A DNA stretch of 64,000 nt from Anaerohalosphaeraceae bacterium (GTDB lineage Bacteria > Planctomycetota > Phycisphaerae > Sedimentisphaerales > Anaerohalosphaeraceae), in assembly GCA_035378985.1 (NCBI GenBank), contig DAOSUR010000012.1:42318-106317 (forward strand), written 5' to 3'. Made by a program: the position numbers and the translations under genes. Within the stretch, counting starts at the first letter, position 1; the number at the start of each line of letters is the position of its first letter. The notes beneath the pieces were generated by a model. That model saw only the letters and a program-made list of their open reading frames with translations, had not been told where the DNA came from and did no database searches. Shown here in pieces: positions 7,395-16,915 of the stretch.

Positions 7395-8846
7395 CTATAA
7401 ACGGCCGCCGCTGGGATGAACAGCAAAAACCGCCGGCCTGTGCGGCCGCGAGCATACGGCCTGAACCGCATTCTGCAGGGCCCGGGCTTTCAGCAGCATC
7501 TCCTCCCATTCCGCCTGCGGCTGGGAATCGGCGACAATACCCCCGCCGGTCTGGAGGAAAACACACCCGTTTTTCACGACCGTCGTCCGGATGGCCACAT
7601 TCAGACAGGCATCCCCGTTCAATGCCAGCCAGCCGACGGCGCCGGTATAAACTCCGCGAGCCGTCGGTTCCAGTTCATCAATGATTTCCATCGCACGGAT
7701 TTTCGGTGCTCCCGTCACCGAACCGCCCGGAAAAACCGCCCGAAGGATTTCCAAAAAGAGCGCCGGGTCATTGCGCCGCGGGAGCAGCCCCTCTATGGCC
7801 GCAACGGCCTGATAGACGGTGGCATATTCTTCAATCGTACGGAACTGAGAGACAATCCGGCTGCCGGGCACACAGACCCGCGCCAGGTCATTGCGCTCCA
7901 AATCCACAATCATCGCCAGCTCGGCCTGTTCTTTTTCACTTTCCGCCAAATCCCGAAACGCCGTCCGATTCCGTTCCTCCGCATTCGGCCCGCTGACGCG
8001 CGGACGGGTTCCTTTCATCGGCCGCGTGCAGATATGCCGGTCGCGAATCTGCAAAAACAATTCGGGCGAGGCGCTGACGACGGCCCAGTCTTCGGCCGCC
8101 AGATACGCCGCATACGGGCTGGGGTTCCAGCGGCTGTGCCAGTGAAAAAGGTCGATGGGTCTTCCGTCGAAGGGACTTTCCATCCTTCGGGTCAAATTAA
8201 CCTGATAAACCTCCCCGTCATAAATGTATCGGCGGATGCGCTCCAGAGCGGCCAGATAGTCCTGACAACTCATTCGGGATGTAAACCGGACGCGCTCGGC
8301 ATCCGCCGCAAAAGGAATCTCCGGCACATCCTGATGTTCGGCCTCCCGCAGCCAGCCGGACAGTTGGGCAAACTTGTCTTCGGCGGAAATGTTTCCCCCC
8401 TCTATCTCCACCGCCGCCAGCCAATATTCCTGCCGGTTATGATGGAAGAGAACGGCCTTATCATAAAAGCCCAGCCAGACGACGGGCATTTGGATATCGT
8501 CCTGTGCCTGCCCCGGCAGTTTTTCAAAAAAGCGCCCCAGTTCATAGGCAAAATATCCCATCCAGCCCCCGCAAAAAACCCCTTGAGGCACAGGAACCTC
8601 TTCGGCCAATCGGTACGAAGAAAGAGCCCGCTCCAGCCGAGCCGGCAGGTCCGGCTCATTCAGAGCCGCCTGAAAAATCGCAGCGGGCTGAGCACAAAAG
8701 ATACTGAAATGATGGACCGAGTCATTGCCGCCCCAAACGGCCGGAAATTCTTTGCGGGAAATTGTTTCATAGAGCTGGGAAACAGCTGCCTTTGAAAAGA
8801 TCGGACGAAGAAAACACCGACACGCTTTGGGATGGAGCGGATGCAT
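7395..8846 (-). CDS. pabB: Aminodeoxychorismate synthase component I
   Basis: Converts chorismate plus ammonia to 4-amino-4-deoxychorismate. The chorismate-binding domain fills the C-terminal half: RPMKGTRPR carries the Lys that marks PabB rather than anthranilate synthase (which has Ala), and AMIVDLERNDLARVC and FPGGSVTGAPKIRAMEIID are family signatures. The ATG at 8846, 4 bases after the deoC stop, was chosen. A TTG at 8870 in the same frame would overlap deoC by 20 bases. The glutaminase partner PabA is not in the window. Confidence 0.93.
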   Translation of the reverse strand: MHPLHPKACRCFLRPIFSKAAVSQLYETISRKEFPAVWGGNDSVHHFSIFCAQPAAIFQAALNEPDLPARLERALSSYRLAEEVPVPQGVFCGGWMGYFAYELGRFFEKLPGQAQDDIQMPVVWLGFYDKAVLFHHNRQEYWLAAVEIEGGNISAEDKFAQLSGWLREAEHQDVPEIPFAADAERVRFTSRMSCQDYLAALERIRRYIYDGEVYQVNLTRRMESPFDGRPIDLFHWHSRWNPSPYAAYLAAEDWAVVSASPELFLQIRDRHICTRPMKGTRPRVSGPNAEERNRTAFRDLAESEKEQAELAMIVDLERNDLARVCVPGSRIVSQFRTIEEYATVYQAVAAIEGLLPRRNDPALFLEILRAVFPGGSVTGAPKIRAMEIIDELEPTARGVYTGAVGWLALNGDACLNVAIRTTVVKNGCVFLQTGGGIVADSQPQAEWEEMLLKARALQNAVQAVCSRPHRPAVFAVHPSGGRL

Positions 8847-8850
8847 AAAA

Positions 8851-9540
8851 CTATTTCGCCGCAGAAGCAAACTCCTGCAGAATCTGCACGGAGGAGGAGG
8901 TCCCTAATCGAGCGGCGCCCGCCTCGAGCATTGCCAGGGCCTGCTGGGCTGTTCGGATGCCGCCGGAGGCCTTGATTCTGCATCGCGGGGCCGTCTGAGC
9001 CATCAGCCGTACGTGTTCGACCGTCGCCCCGCCGGCCTTGTGCATGCCGGTGCTGGTCTTGAGAAAATCAACCCCAATCTCCTGACCGATTCGGCAGGCA
9101 AAGACAATCTGCTCGTCCGTCAGCGCCGCCGACTCGATAATCACCTTCAGCACCACCGGCGGGTTCATCTGCCGACAGACCTTCCAGACCGATTCAATAT
9201 CTCGCCGGAGCATCTTGTCGTCTTTTTCCACAATAGCAGCCAAATCCGCCACCATATCCAGCTCGTCCGCACCGTTCATAACGGCCTCCTGGGCCTCGAG
9301 GGCCTTCAGCCGCGGACTGGATGTGCCCAGCGGAAAACCGACCACCGCCGCCGTACGGACTCCGCTGCCCCTCAGCAGGTCCGCCGCCAGAGACACCCAT
9401 TTGCCGGTTACGCACACCGCCGCAAACCGATGCTCGATCGCCTCCTGACAGAGCCGGCGAATATCCGCCTGAACCGCTGTAGGGCTCAGCAGGGTATGGT
9501 CCATCAGCGCCGCCAGTTCCTGATGCGTTTTCACAATCAA
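8851..9540 (-). CDS. deoC: Deoxyribose-phosphate aldolase
   Basis: Splits 2-deoxyribose-5-phosphate to glyceraldehyde-3-phosphate and acetaldehyde, the last step of deoxynucleoside breakdown. 229 residues. DHTLL near the start, VLKVIIE in the middle, DFLKTSTG with the Schiff-base Lys, and IKASGGI with the second active-site Lys are all present. Shares a 4-base overlap with the upstream kinase/deoxyribosyltransferase-like gene, which links it to deoxynucleoside metabolism. Confidence 0.96.
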   Translation of the reverse strand: MIVKTHQELAALMDHTLLSPTAVQADIRRLCQEAIEHRFAAVCVTGKWVSLAADLLRGSGVRTAAVVGFPLGTSSPRLKALEAQEAVMNGADELDMVADLAAIVEKDDKMLRRDIESVWKVCRQMNPPVVLKVIIESAALTDEQIVFACRIGQEIGVDFLKTSTGMHKAGGATVEHVRLMAQTAPRCRIKASGGIRTAQQALAMLEAGAARLGTSSSVQILQEFASAAK

Positions 9541-10622
9541 ATCCGCCCTCCGTATTCTTTGCGGAAAAAGTCCAGGGCCTCCTGAGCCGATGAAAAAACC
9601 CGGCTGGCCGTCTGGGTCACAAATACCGACGGGGCCTTCTTGGGTATCCAGATTACATAGACCTGCTTGGCCGTTTCGTGAGCGTGCTGAAGCTCGCGCT
9701 CCACGCCGCTGGACAAGGCCGGCATCCCATCCGGCAGGGCCGGCACAAAACTGATAATCATTTCCGACTGGTCAATCAGCATAAAATCCCGCGCATAAAT
9801 CTGGCTGTTGATGTCGGTTTCAATCTGAAGGACCTCCTCCACATCAAAATGGACCGTCTGGCCGAGGGCTTTCACCTCGATGGTTTTCTGGCCTTCCTGC
9901 TTGGCTTTTTTCGCATAATACGGCAGGTACGCTTCCTCCAAATCGCCCGGGTCAAAGCAGGTAAAAATCTCCTTCATCGTATCACGAAACCGGTCAATCT
10001 CGGCAATCACATCCGGCAGTCCCGCCACGTGGGTCATCGGAAAGCTCAGATAAGCCCGCGGCCGCTGGGGTTCAAACGCCAGACGATAAAAGGTCTCCAC
10101 CGTATTCTTGTGCAGCCCGCGTGCCAGACAGTAAAACGGCGCCTCCGGTCGCGTTCCCTGCTGCATCATCTGGGTCCCCAGAATCTCCTCCTCGCGCCAG
10201 ACCAGCAGGTCTTTAAGGGTATGCTGACTGCGGTGGTCTTTCTTGAGCCGCACGTGAAGCCGCTCGGCGCTGTCGATAATACAGATAAACAAATCCGGCT
10301 TCAGAGCCCGTGTCTGGTAAAAATCAAACGCCGGAAACAGCCCATGCCGCCAGCGGAAGGTTGCATGCGTATTGACAACCACATGCTCGTGGGTGCGGGC
10401 CTGGGCCAGAATGTCCTTAAACACACTGCGGCGAAGCGAATGCAGCCGCTCCCGGGAGATGTCCAGAATCCGTCCCGGCGGCACATCCGGCGCCTCGGCA
10501 TACATCCGATCCCCCACATTGCACAACAGAATATCCTTGCCCTGCCGACGGGCATAGTCGCAAACCTCCTCCAGGTATTCCTTTTTATCCAATCCGACCA
10601 TGCCGGATACCACTATTTTCAT
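9537..10622 (-). CDS. Adenylate-kinase-like P-loop domain fused to nucleoside deoxyribosyltransferase-like domain
   Basis: 361 residues in two parts. Residues 1-180 follow the layout of the archaeal-type adenylate kinase (NVGDRMY at 35-41, VVVNTHATFRW at 81-91, PDLFICIID at 109-117). The phosphate loop is eroded: GMVGLDKK at 7-14 has Asp for the second Gly and Lys for the Ser/Thr. Residues 188-361 resemble nucleoside 2-deoxyribosyltransferase: YLSFPMT at 191-197, the D-x-x-E-M-I-I-S segment at 284-291, and SSGVEREL with a candidate nucleophile Glu308. Domain assignments are from motif pattern, not a search. Overlap with deoC suggests a role in deoxynucleoside or nucleotide handling. First gene of its run. 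Confidence 0.7.
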   Translation of the reverse strand: MKIVVSGMVGLDKKEYLEEVCDYARRQGKDILLCNVGDRMYAEAPDVPPGRILDISRERLHSLRRSVFKDILAQARTHEHVVVNTHATFRWRHGLFPAFDFYQTRALKPDLFICIIDSAERLHVRLKKDHRSQHTLKDLLVWREEEILGTQMMQQGTRPEAPFYCLARGLHKNTVETFYRLAFEPQRPRAYLSFPMTHVAGLPDVIAEIDRFRDTMKEIFTCFDPGDLEEAYLPYYAKKAKQEGQKTIEVKALGQTVHFDVEEVLQIETDINSQIYARDFMLIDQSEMIISFVPALPDGMPALSSGVERELQHAHETAKQVYVIWIPKKAPSVFVTQTASRVFSSAQEALDFFRKEYGGRI

Positions 10623-10768
10623 CGCAATCTCCTGCGTTTTATCTCGTTGTTCGCCAAGTCAAAAGAGAAGACCATTGTAGCCCTGCAAAGGAAAAATGCA
10701 AGAAAATGCCCTTCTTGTTCCGATAAAAGATAGCCAAACAGCCGAGTTTCGGATACAATGCGAGGGCG

Positions 10769-12952
10769 ATGGAACATTATAAATTACAAATACTTAACAC
10801 CCTGACACGACGGGATTATGAGCCGATGACGGCTTCGCAGCTGGCCGGCTGGCTGGGAGTCGGCAGGGAAGAGGCGGCCACCTTCCAGAAGGCCGTAGAG
10901 GACCTTCGCCGAAACGGACAAATTGTCACTGATTCGCGAAAAAACCTGGTGCTGCCCCCGCTGTCCGATACCGTCATCGGAACGTTTCGCGCCAACCCGA
11001 GGGGCTTTGGCTTTTTGGTTCCGATAACCCCCAATGCCCACGGCGACCTATTCATCGCTCCCGACGACATCAATGGGGCGATGAACGGCGATATCGTTCA
11101 GGCAAAGGTCATTCGGCGCGGCAAACGAGACGGCCAGTGGCGGTACGGCGGGCAAATTATCCAGATTATCGAACGAAGCAGCGACCGCTTTGTCGGCACC
11201 CTGCAGCGGCGGCAAAACCTCTGGTTCATCCAGCCGGAAGGCAAGGGCTTCTTCGGCTCCATTGTTCTTGACGACGTCTCCGCCAGCGGAGCCCGCGAGA
11301 ACGACAAAGTCGTGGTGGAAATCACGCGCTATCCGCAGAACAATCAGCCGGCCCGCGGGGCGGTCATTCGAATTCTCGGCAGGGCTGGACGCTACGATAC
11401 CGAAATCCGCGCCGTGATGGAACGGTTTTCCCTGCCGGAGGATTTCGATGAAGACTGCCGGCAGCAGGCCCGCCAGGCCGTCGAACAGTTCAATCCCGAC
11501 GAAATCGGCAACCGGGCGGACCTGACCGAAGAAACCATCATCACCATCGACCCGCCGGATGCCAAAGACTTTGACGACGCCATCAGTCTGAGGAAAGACC
11601 GCGACGGCAACTGGCGTCTGGGCGTCCATATTGCCGATGTAAGCACCTTTGTCCCGATGCAGACCCCGCTGGACAAGGAGGCCCGCCGGCGCGGCAACAG
11701 CGTTTATCTGCCCGGCAAGGTCATCCCGATGCTGCCGGAGGTGCTCAGCAACGGCATCTGCTCGCTGCAGCCCGGCCAGCGGCGCTTCACCAAAAGCGTG
11801 TACATCACCTACAGCCCCGACGGCAAGGTCCTTCAGACGGAATTTGACAACACGGTGATTTGCTCTACGGCCCGTCTGACCTATGAAGAGGCCGACCGGA
11901 TTCTGCGGGGAAAGGCCCGGGGCTTTCCGGGAGAAGTGGTCGCGCTGCTGAAAGATATGGAAACGCTGGCCCGAGCCATCGAGGCCCGGCGCCGCAAAGC
12001 CGGAATGATTCATCTGGACCTGCCGGAGACGGAGCTGGTTTATGATGAATCCGGGCAGGTCATCGACGCACATCCGGCGGACGACAGTTATCCGCACACC
12101 ATCATCGAAATGTTTATGGTCGAGGCCAACGAGGCGGTCGCCGGTCTGCTGGATCGATTCCGGGTCCCTTTCCTTCGGCGAATTCACCCGGCGCCGGACG
12201 CCCAAAGCGCCAAAAACCTCGGACGTTTTATCAAGCTGTTCCGAATGAAGGTCCCCCGCGTCCTCGACCGTCGGGCCATTCAGGACCTGCTGGATTCCGT
12301 GAAAGACACGCCTCTTTCCTACGCCATCAACACGTATGTCCTCCGCAGTCTGCCCCGAGCGGAATACTCGCCCCTGCATATCGGGCACTATGCATTAGCC
12401 AGCACACACTACTGCCACTTCACCAGTCCCATCCGCCGCTACGCCGACCTGCTGGTTCATCGGCTTATCGACTGCTATATCCGCGGCACCCTGAACAAAA
12501 TCGGGCTGGAAGAAGTCCTGCCCGAGCTGGAACTGCGGGAAATCGGCCGACACCTGACCTGGACAGAAGAACAGGCCGACCAGGCCGAAGAAGAGCTTAA
12601 AACCGTTCTGATTCTTCAAATGCTCACCAGACGCGTCGGCGACGAAATGGACACCGTTGTCTCCGGGCTGACCAATTTCGGCGTCTTTGTCCAGTGTCTG
12701 AAATTCGGCATCGAAGGGCTTATCGAACCCGGCGACCTGGGGCTGGACGAATGGAGATACGACCCGCGGGCCCAGGCCGTTGTCGGCAAATGGTCCGGAC
12801 ACAGCATTCACCTCGGCCAGCCGATGAAAGTGCGAATCGTGTCCGTAAATGTGCCGGCCCGTCAGCTTTTCGTCGCACCGGCGGAACCGCTTGTCCAGAA
12901 TCGGCACAACGGACGCAGCCGCTCCGCCAAAGGCCGCGGCAGAAAAAGGTAA
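10769..12952 (+). CDS. rnr: Ribonuclease R
   Basis: A 3'-5' exoribonuclease that degrades structured RNA. 727 residues. Winged-helix region at about 1-62, cold-shock domains at about 66-205, RNB catalytic domain with DPPDAKDFDDAI at 261-272 (metal-binding Asp cluster), S1 domain at about 640-705 (VVSGLTNFGVFV), and a basic Arg/Lys/Ser tail at 715-727 that probably helps RNA binding. Divergent from the gene ending its 5' side at 10622; 146 bases separate them. Confidence 0.96.
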   Translation: MEHYKLQILNTLTRRDYEPMTASQLAGWLGVGREEAATFQKAVEDLRRNGQIVTDSRKNLVLPPLSDTVIGTFRANPRGFGFLVPITPNAHGDLFIAPDDINGAMNGDIVQAKVIRRGKRDGQWRYGGQIIQIIERSSDRFVGTLQRRQNLWFIQPEGKGFFGSIVLDDVSASGARENDKVVVEITRYPQNNQPARGAVIRILGRAGRYDTEIRAVMERFSLPEDFDEDCRQQARQAVEQFNPDEIGNRADLTEETIITIDPPDAKDFDDAISLRKDRDGNWRLGVHIADVSTFVPMQTPLDKEARRRGNSVYLPGKVIPMLPEVLSNGICSLQPGQRRFTKSVYITYSPDGKVLQTEFDNTVICSTARLTYEEADRILRGKARGFPGEVVALLKDMETLARAIEARRRKAGMIHLDLPETELVYDESGQVIDAHPADDSYPHTIIEMFMVEANEAVAGLLDRFRVPFLRRIHPAPDAQSAKNLGRFIKLFRMKVPRVLDRRAIQDLLDSVKDTPLSYAINTYVLRSLPRAEYSPLHIGHYALASTHYCHFTSPIRRYADLLVHRLIDCYIRGTLNKIGLEEVLPELELREIGRHLTWTEEQADQAEEELKTVLILQMLTRRVGDEMDTVVSGLTNFGVFVQCLKFGIEGLIEPGDLGLDEWRYDPRAQAVVGKWSGHSIHLGQPMKVRIVSVNVPARQLFVAPAEPLVQNRHNGRSRSAKGRGRKR

Positions 12953-13041
12953 AATCCTGCACAGAATTCTTGCCCGGCTGTGCAGCATCTGTATATAATG
13001 CACCTTTAAAAAATTTCGAATGGTCTTGGAGGGTCATCCGG

Positions 13042-15246
13042 ATGGAACATGTGGTTCTGCTGCCGGCCGGTCAGCTCGGAAAGAATTTTATTCCTTCCCC
13101 CTATCTGCCGGACGGCAAAGACGAATTTTACCTTCGCAACAGTCAAATCCCTCAGCCCCATCCGGCCTGGCGTCATCTGCGGGCGGATGAACTGGAGCAG
13201 CTGGTCAAGAACGGCAACACGGCCGACAACTGGGATGATGTGCTGGTTACCGACGAGTTTGAGCCGGCACAAATCAAAAACAGCTCCTTTTTCGGACTAG
13301 TGCGGCTGGGACGAATGCGCAGCCAAATCCTCGAGCATCATGATATGCAGGTGCCGGTCGGCATCACCAACAGCCGGATTGTCTCCTGCGACATCGGCGA
13401 TGATACCGCCATCCACAATGTCAGTTATCTGGCCCACTACATCATCGGGAACCGGTGCATTCTGCTGAACATTCACGAGATGCACACAACCAACTACGCC
13501 AAATTCGGCAACGGCATCGTCAAAGACGGTGAACCCGAATCCGTCCGCATCTGGCTGGACCTGATGAACGAAGCCGGCGGCCGGCGCGTAATCCCCTTCG
13601 ACGAGATGATTACCGCCGACGCTTATCTGTGGGCGAAATATCGAGAGGACAGGCTGCTTCTGGAGCGGCTGAAGGAAATGACCCAGAAGCAGTTTGACAG
13701 CCGACGCGGCTACTACGGCACGGTCGGCGATCAGTGCGTCATCAAAAACTGTCAGATTCTCAAAGACGTCAAAATCGGCGCCCACTGTTATATTAAAGGG
13801 GCCAACAAACTCAAAAATCTGACCATCAATTCCTCCCCCGAAGAACCCAGCCAAATCGGCGAAGGGGTCGAACTGGTCAACGGCATCATCGGCTACGGCT
13901 GCCACATTTTCTACGGCTGCAAGGCCGTGCGTTTTATCCTCGGCAACAACTCCAATCTGAAATACGGCGCCCGACTGATTCATTCGTTCCTCGGCGACAA
14001 CTCCACGATTTCCTGCTGCGAGGTGCTCAACAACCTGATTTTCCCTGCCCATGAACAGCACCACAACAACTCGTTTCTGATCGCCTCCGTCGTGCTGGGG
14101 CAAAGCAATATGGCCGCCGGGGCTACCGTCGGCTCCAACCACAACAGCCGAGCCAACGACAATGAAGTCCAGGCCGGACGCGGATTCTGGCCGGGCCTGT
14201 GTACCAGCATCAAACACTCTTCCCGGTTTGCCTCCTTTGTGCTGCTGTCCAAAGGAGATTATCCGGCCGAGCTGGATATTCCGCTTCCGTTTTCGCTGCT
14301 GAACAACAACGTTCCCTTAGATCGGCTGGAGGTCATGCCCGCCTTCTGGTGGCTGTTTAATATGTACGCGCTGGCCCGCAATACCTGGAAGTTTCTGACG
14401 CGCGACAAACGCATCCGCAAAACGCAGCATATTGAGTTTGACAGTCTGGCCCCGGATACCGCCGAGGAAATCTTCCATGCGATGCGGCTTCTGGAGGAGT
14501 GGACCGCCAAGGCCTATCTCCGCAGACAGGGGCAATCTCCCGACAGCCGCTCCGCCGACGACCTGGCCGCCCTCGGACGCACGCTGCTTTGCAGCGGCGA
14601 AAAGGGGGTCGCCGACCTGGAAGTGCTCGGCGAAAAAATGGAAAAATCCTCCCGAAAGGCCGTTATTCTCAAACCGATTGAAGGGTACCAAGCCTATCGG
14701 CAGATGCTTTTGTATTATGCAGTCAAGAATCTGCTCAGCTGGATGCAGGCCAACCCGCAGGCGCATTTTGAAGACCTGAAAACCGCCCTGCAGGGGCCGC
14801 GATGCCGGCACTGGGTCAATCTGGGCGGCCAGCTGATGCCTGCCGAAGATGTGGACCGGCTGCGGGCCGACATCCGCGACGGAAAACTGCAAACCTGGCA
14901 GCAGATTCATGAACGTTATGACCAGCTCTGGCAGCGGTATCCGGCCGACAAACAAAAGCACGCCTGGGCGACCCTGTGCTCGCTGTACGAGACTCAGACG
15001 CTGACTGTTGAGCAGTGGAAGGAGGCCCTTCGACAGACTGTCCAAATCCAGCATCTGATTTGCCGGCGGGTTTATGAATCCCGCAAAAAAGACTACGACA
15101 ACCCCTTCCGGCAGGCCACCTACCGGAACAGCGAGGAAATGCTCGCCGTCATCGGGCCGCTGGAGGAAAACGATTTTGTCAAGCGAGTCCGTCAGGAAAC
15201 CGAACAATTCGAGGCCGCTGCCCAGGCCGTTCTCCAACGAGGGTAA
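13042..15246 (+). CDS. DUF4954 family left-handed beta-helix protein
   Basis: 734 residues from the ATG that follows GGAGGG by 9-10 bases; the frame is open 348 bases further upstream, but that part lies inside rnr. Residues about 90-440 contain repeating hexapeptide-like strands (GDDTAIHNVSYLAHYIIGNR, GAHCYIKGANKLKNLTINSS, GEGVELVNGIIGYGCHIF) typical of a left-handed parallel beta-helix as in sugar-nucleotide acyl- and nucleotidyltransferases. The rest is helical. The domain family has no assigned reaction. The next gene, a GlmS-like SIS protein, starts 37 bases later, which suggests an amino-sugar or nucleotide-sugar role. Confidence 0.85.
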   Translation: MEHVVLLPAGQLGKNFIPSPYLPDGKDEFYLRNSQIPQPHPAWRHLRADELEQLVKNGNTADNWDDVLVTDEFEPAQIKNSSFFGLVRLGRMRSQILEHHDMQVPVGITNSRIVSCDIGDDTAIHNVSYLAHYIIGNRCILLNIHEMHTTNYAKFGNGIVKDGEPESVRIWLDLMNEAGGRRVIPFDEMITADAYLWAKYREDRLLLERLKEMTQKQFDSRRGYYGTVGDQCVIKNCQILKDVKIGAHCYIKGANKLKNLTINSSPEEPSQIGEGVELVNGIIGYGCHIFYGCKAVRFILGNNSNLKYGARLIHSFLGDNSTISCCEVLNNLIFPAHEQHHNNSFLIASVVLGQSNMAAGATVGSNHNSRANDNEVQAGRGFWPGLCTSIKHSSRFASFVLLSKGDYPAELDIPLPFSLLNNNVPLDRLEVMPAFWWLFNMYALARNTWKFLTRDKRIRKTQHIEFDSLAPDTAEEIFHAMRLLEEWTAKAYLRRQGQSPDSRSADDLAALGRTLLCSGEKGVADLEVLGEKMEKSSRKAVILKPIEGYQAYRQMLLYYAVKNLLSWMQANPQAHFEDLKTALQGPRCRHWVNLGGQLMPAEDVDRLRADIRDGKLQTWQQIHERYDQLWQRYPADKQKHAWATLCSLYETQTLTVEQWKEALRQTVQIQHLICRRVYESRKKDYDNPFRQATYRNSEEMLAVIGPLEENDFVKRVRQETEQFEAAAQAVLQRG

Positions 15247-15283
15247 TTCGAATCAACATCTATATTATTAAGGAGAAATCCCG

Positions 15284-16300
15284 ATGAATCTGCAGGAAGA
15301 ACGATATGCAAAATTCGCCTTGGTCCGTGAGATGATGGATGTCGTGGGAGTCGTGCGAAAATTTAACCTCCAGCAAACCAAAGAGGTCGCCCAAACCATC
15401 CGTTCTGCAGGTCGGCTGCTGCTGACCGGCGAGGGGTCCAGCCGAATCTTCCCCGCCAAAAACGCCATCCGAAAAGCCCTGCGATGGGGGATGGATTTGG
15501 CCGTCTTCACAGAGGGCTCCCGGCAGGCGGCCGAGTACAACCTGTCGCGGTTTGCCGTCTTCTGCGCCTCCAACTCCGGACGCACCAAAGAAGTGGTGCT
15601 GCTGGCCAAAAAACTCAAAGAAATGGGCAACCCCAACCGCTTCGGTCTGTCGGCCAACGCCGGAACGCTGCTCGAAGAGGCCTGTGCAAAAACTTTTGTC
15701 CTCACCTGCGGCTGGGAACAGGCCGTCGCCGCCACCAAAAGCGTGATTGAGCAGGCCCTCTTTTATGAATCGCTCCTGCGGCATATCGCCGGCAACCTGG
15801 CCGACGTCAACTGCAGCAGGCTGGCGGACCAGATTCAGACCGCTCTGACCCTCAAAATCGACCCATCGATTATCCAGACAGCCGTCGGGGCACCCACCAT
15901 CTACTTCGCCGGATACAACGACGGCGTGGCTGAGGAGCTGACCCTGAAGACCAACGAAATCACCCGCAATAAATCCGACTATCTGGAGGGCACGTATGCC
16001 GTGCACGGCATCGAGGAAGTGATGGACCCCAAGGACATTGTTTTTGTGGTGGACCCCATCGAGGCCGAAATCGAAAAGTTTCAGGAGGTCCTTGTCAAGG
16101 GTGTGGGGCTCAAGGTGGTTGCCATCGCCAACCGCAAGACCCCCTTCCCGACGATTCAGGTCCCGGACGCCGGCGAACTGACTCCCTATGTGTATCTGGC
16201 TGCCGGATGGAATCTGCTGGTCGAAATCGGCCTAGCCCTCGGCATCAACCTCGACAAACCCACCCGCGCCCGAAAGGTCGGCAACGAACTGATTGTCTGA
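15284..16300 (+). CDS. Double-SIS-domain sugar isomerase, GlmS-like, no glutaminase domain
   Basis: 338 residues with two sugar isomerase domains. First: LLLTGEGSSRIFPAKN at about 45-60 and FCASNSGRTKEVV near 95-107, which binds the sugar phosphate. Second: IYFAGYNDGVAEELTLKTNE and YLEGTYAVHGIEEVM, which matches the GlmS isomerase pattern (E-L-x-L-K ... E ... H-G). It lacks the N-terminal amidotransferase of GlmS, so it may be a fructosamine-phosphate deglycase/isomerase or use free ammonia. AAGGAG lies 6-7 bases before the ATG. Probably co-transcribed with the DUF4954 gene; a terminator follows. Confidence 0.85.
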   Translation: MNLQEERYAKFALVREMMDVVGVVRKFNLQQTKEVAQTIRSAGRLLLTGEGSSRIFPAKNAIRKALRWGMDLAVFTEGSRQAAEYNLSRFAVFCASNSGRTKEVVLLAKKLKEMGNPNRFGLSANAGTLLEEACAKTFVLTCGWEQAVAATKSVIEQALFYESLLRHIAGNLADVNCSRLADQIQTALTLKIDPSIIQTAVGAPTIYFAGYNDGVAEELTLKTNEITRNKSDYLEGTYAVHGIEEVMDPKDIVFVVDPIEAEIEKFQEVLVKGVGLKVVAIANRKTPFPTIQVPDAGELTPYVYLAAGWNLLVEIGLALGINLDKPTRARKVGNELIV

Positions 16301-16324
16301 AAAGCGCGCAGATGGAAAACAAGA

Positions 16325-16353
16325 ACGGCGAAGCATTTCCGCTTCGCCGTTTT
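16325..16353 (+). terminator. Intrinsic terminator after the SIS gene
   Basis: Ten-base perfect stem (16325-16334 with 16341-16350; ACGGCGAAGC/GCTTCGCCGT), 6-base loop, followed by T-rich sequence. It ends the DUF4954-SIS unit 24 bases after the stop. Confidence 0.88.
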
Positions 16354-16393
16354 CATAAACCCAGTACCCATTTTTCAAGTCGGAGACCCAATC

Positions 16394-16915
16394 ATAGAAC
16401 TGCAAACTGATTCATCAGGACCCTCAAAGAAAAAACCGATTCGATACACCTTTATTGACAGTCAAAATGTACACTTGGCAATCAAAGAGCAAGGCTGGCA
16501 GCTGGACTTTGGACGTTTTCGAAAATATCTGGCCGATAAATATCATGTGAGCAAAGCATTCTTATTTATTGGATATCTGGAAAAAAACCAGCCGCTCTAT
16601 GAAAACCTTAGAAGGCAAGGATACGATTTGATCCTCAAACATGCCATATTATTGAAAAACGGCAAAACAAAAGGGAATGTAGATGCAGAGCTTGTTCTTC
16701 AGGCCCTGATTGAATTTCCAAACTATGATGAGGCAGTGATTGCCTCAGGTGATGGAGACTTTTACTGTCTGATTCAATACTTAAAAAACAAAGGAAAACT
16801 GGCAAAACTGCTGATTCCGAATCAGAAAAAATTTTCTTCCCTGCTGCGTGAGTTCATTCGCTCTAACGACGTGGCTTTTATGAACAACCTTCGAGGAAAG
16901 CTGGAGTACCGATAA
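16394..16915 (+). CDS. NYN-domain (LabA/DUF88-type) putative ribonuclease with non-standard start
   Basis: NYN domains are PIN-like nucleases that cut RNA. Visible motifs: YTFIDSQNV with the first acidic residue, KGNVDAELVLQALIE, and VIASGDGDFYCLIQYL with the paired Asp residues. The family's conserved start is just before FIDSQN, but there is no ATG, GTG or TTG in frame between the upstream stop at 16298 and that motif. The first standard start, TTG at 16475, would remove the motif. The best candidate is ATA at 16394, 8 bases after GGAG, as if ATG had changed to ATA. More A/T-rich than its neighbours. Function unproven; it may be poorly expressed or recently damaged. Confidence 0.75.
   Translation: MELQTDSSGPSKKKPIRYTFIDSQNVHLAIKEQGWQLDFGRFRKYLADKYHVSKAFLFIGYLEKNQPLYENLRRQGYDLILKHAILLKNGKTKGNVDAELVLQALIEFPNYDEAVIASGDGDFYCLIQYLKNKGKLAKLLIPNQKKFSSLLREFIRSNDVAFMNNLRGKLEYR

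Noticed and set aside
12694..13041. Upstream extension of the DUF4954 frame into rnr
   Set aside because: It would overlap rnr by 259 bases; the ATG at 13042 has a good ribosome site and begins the conserved part.
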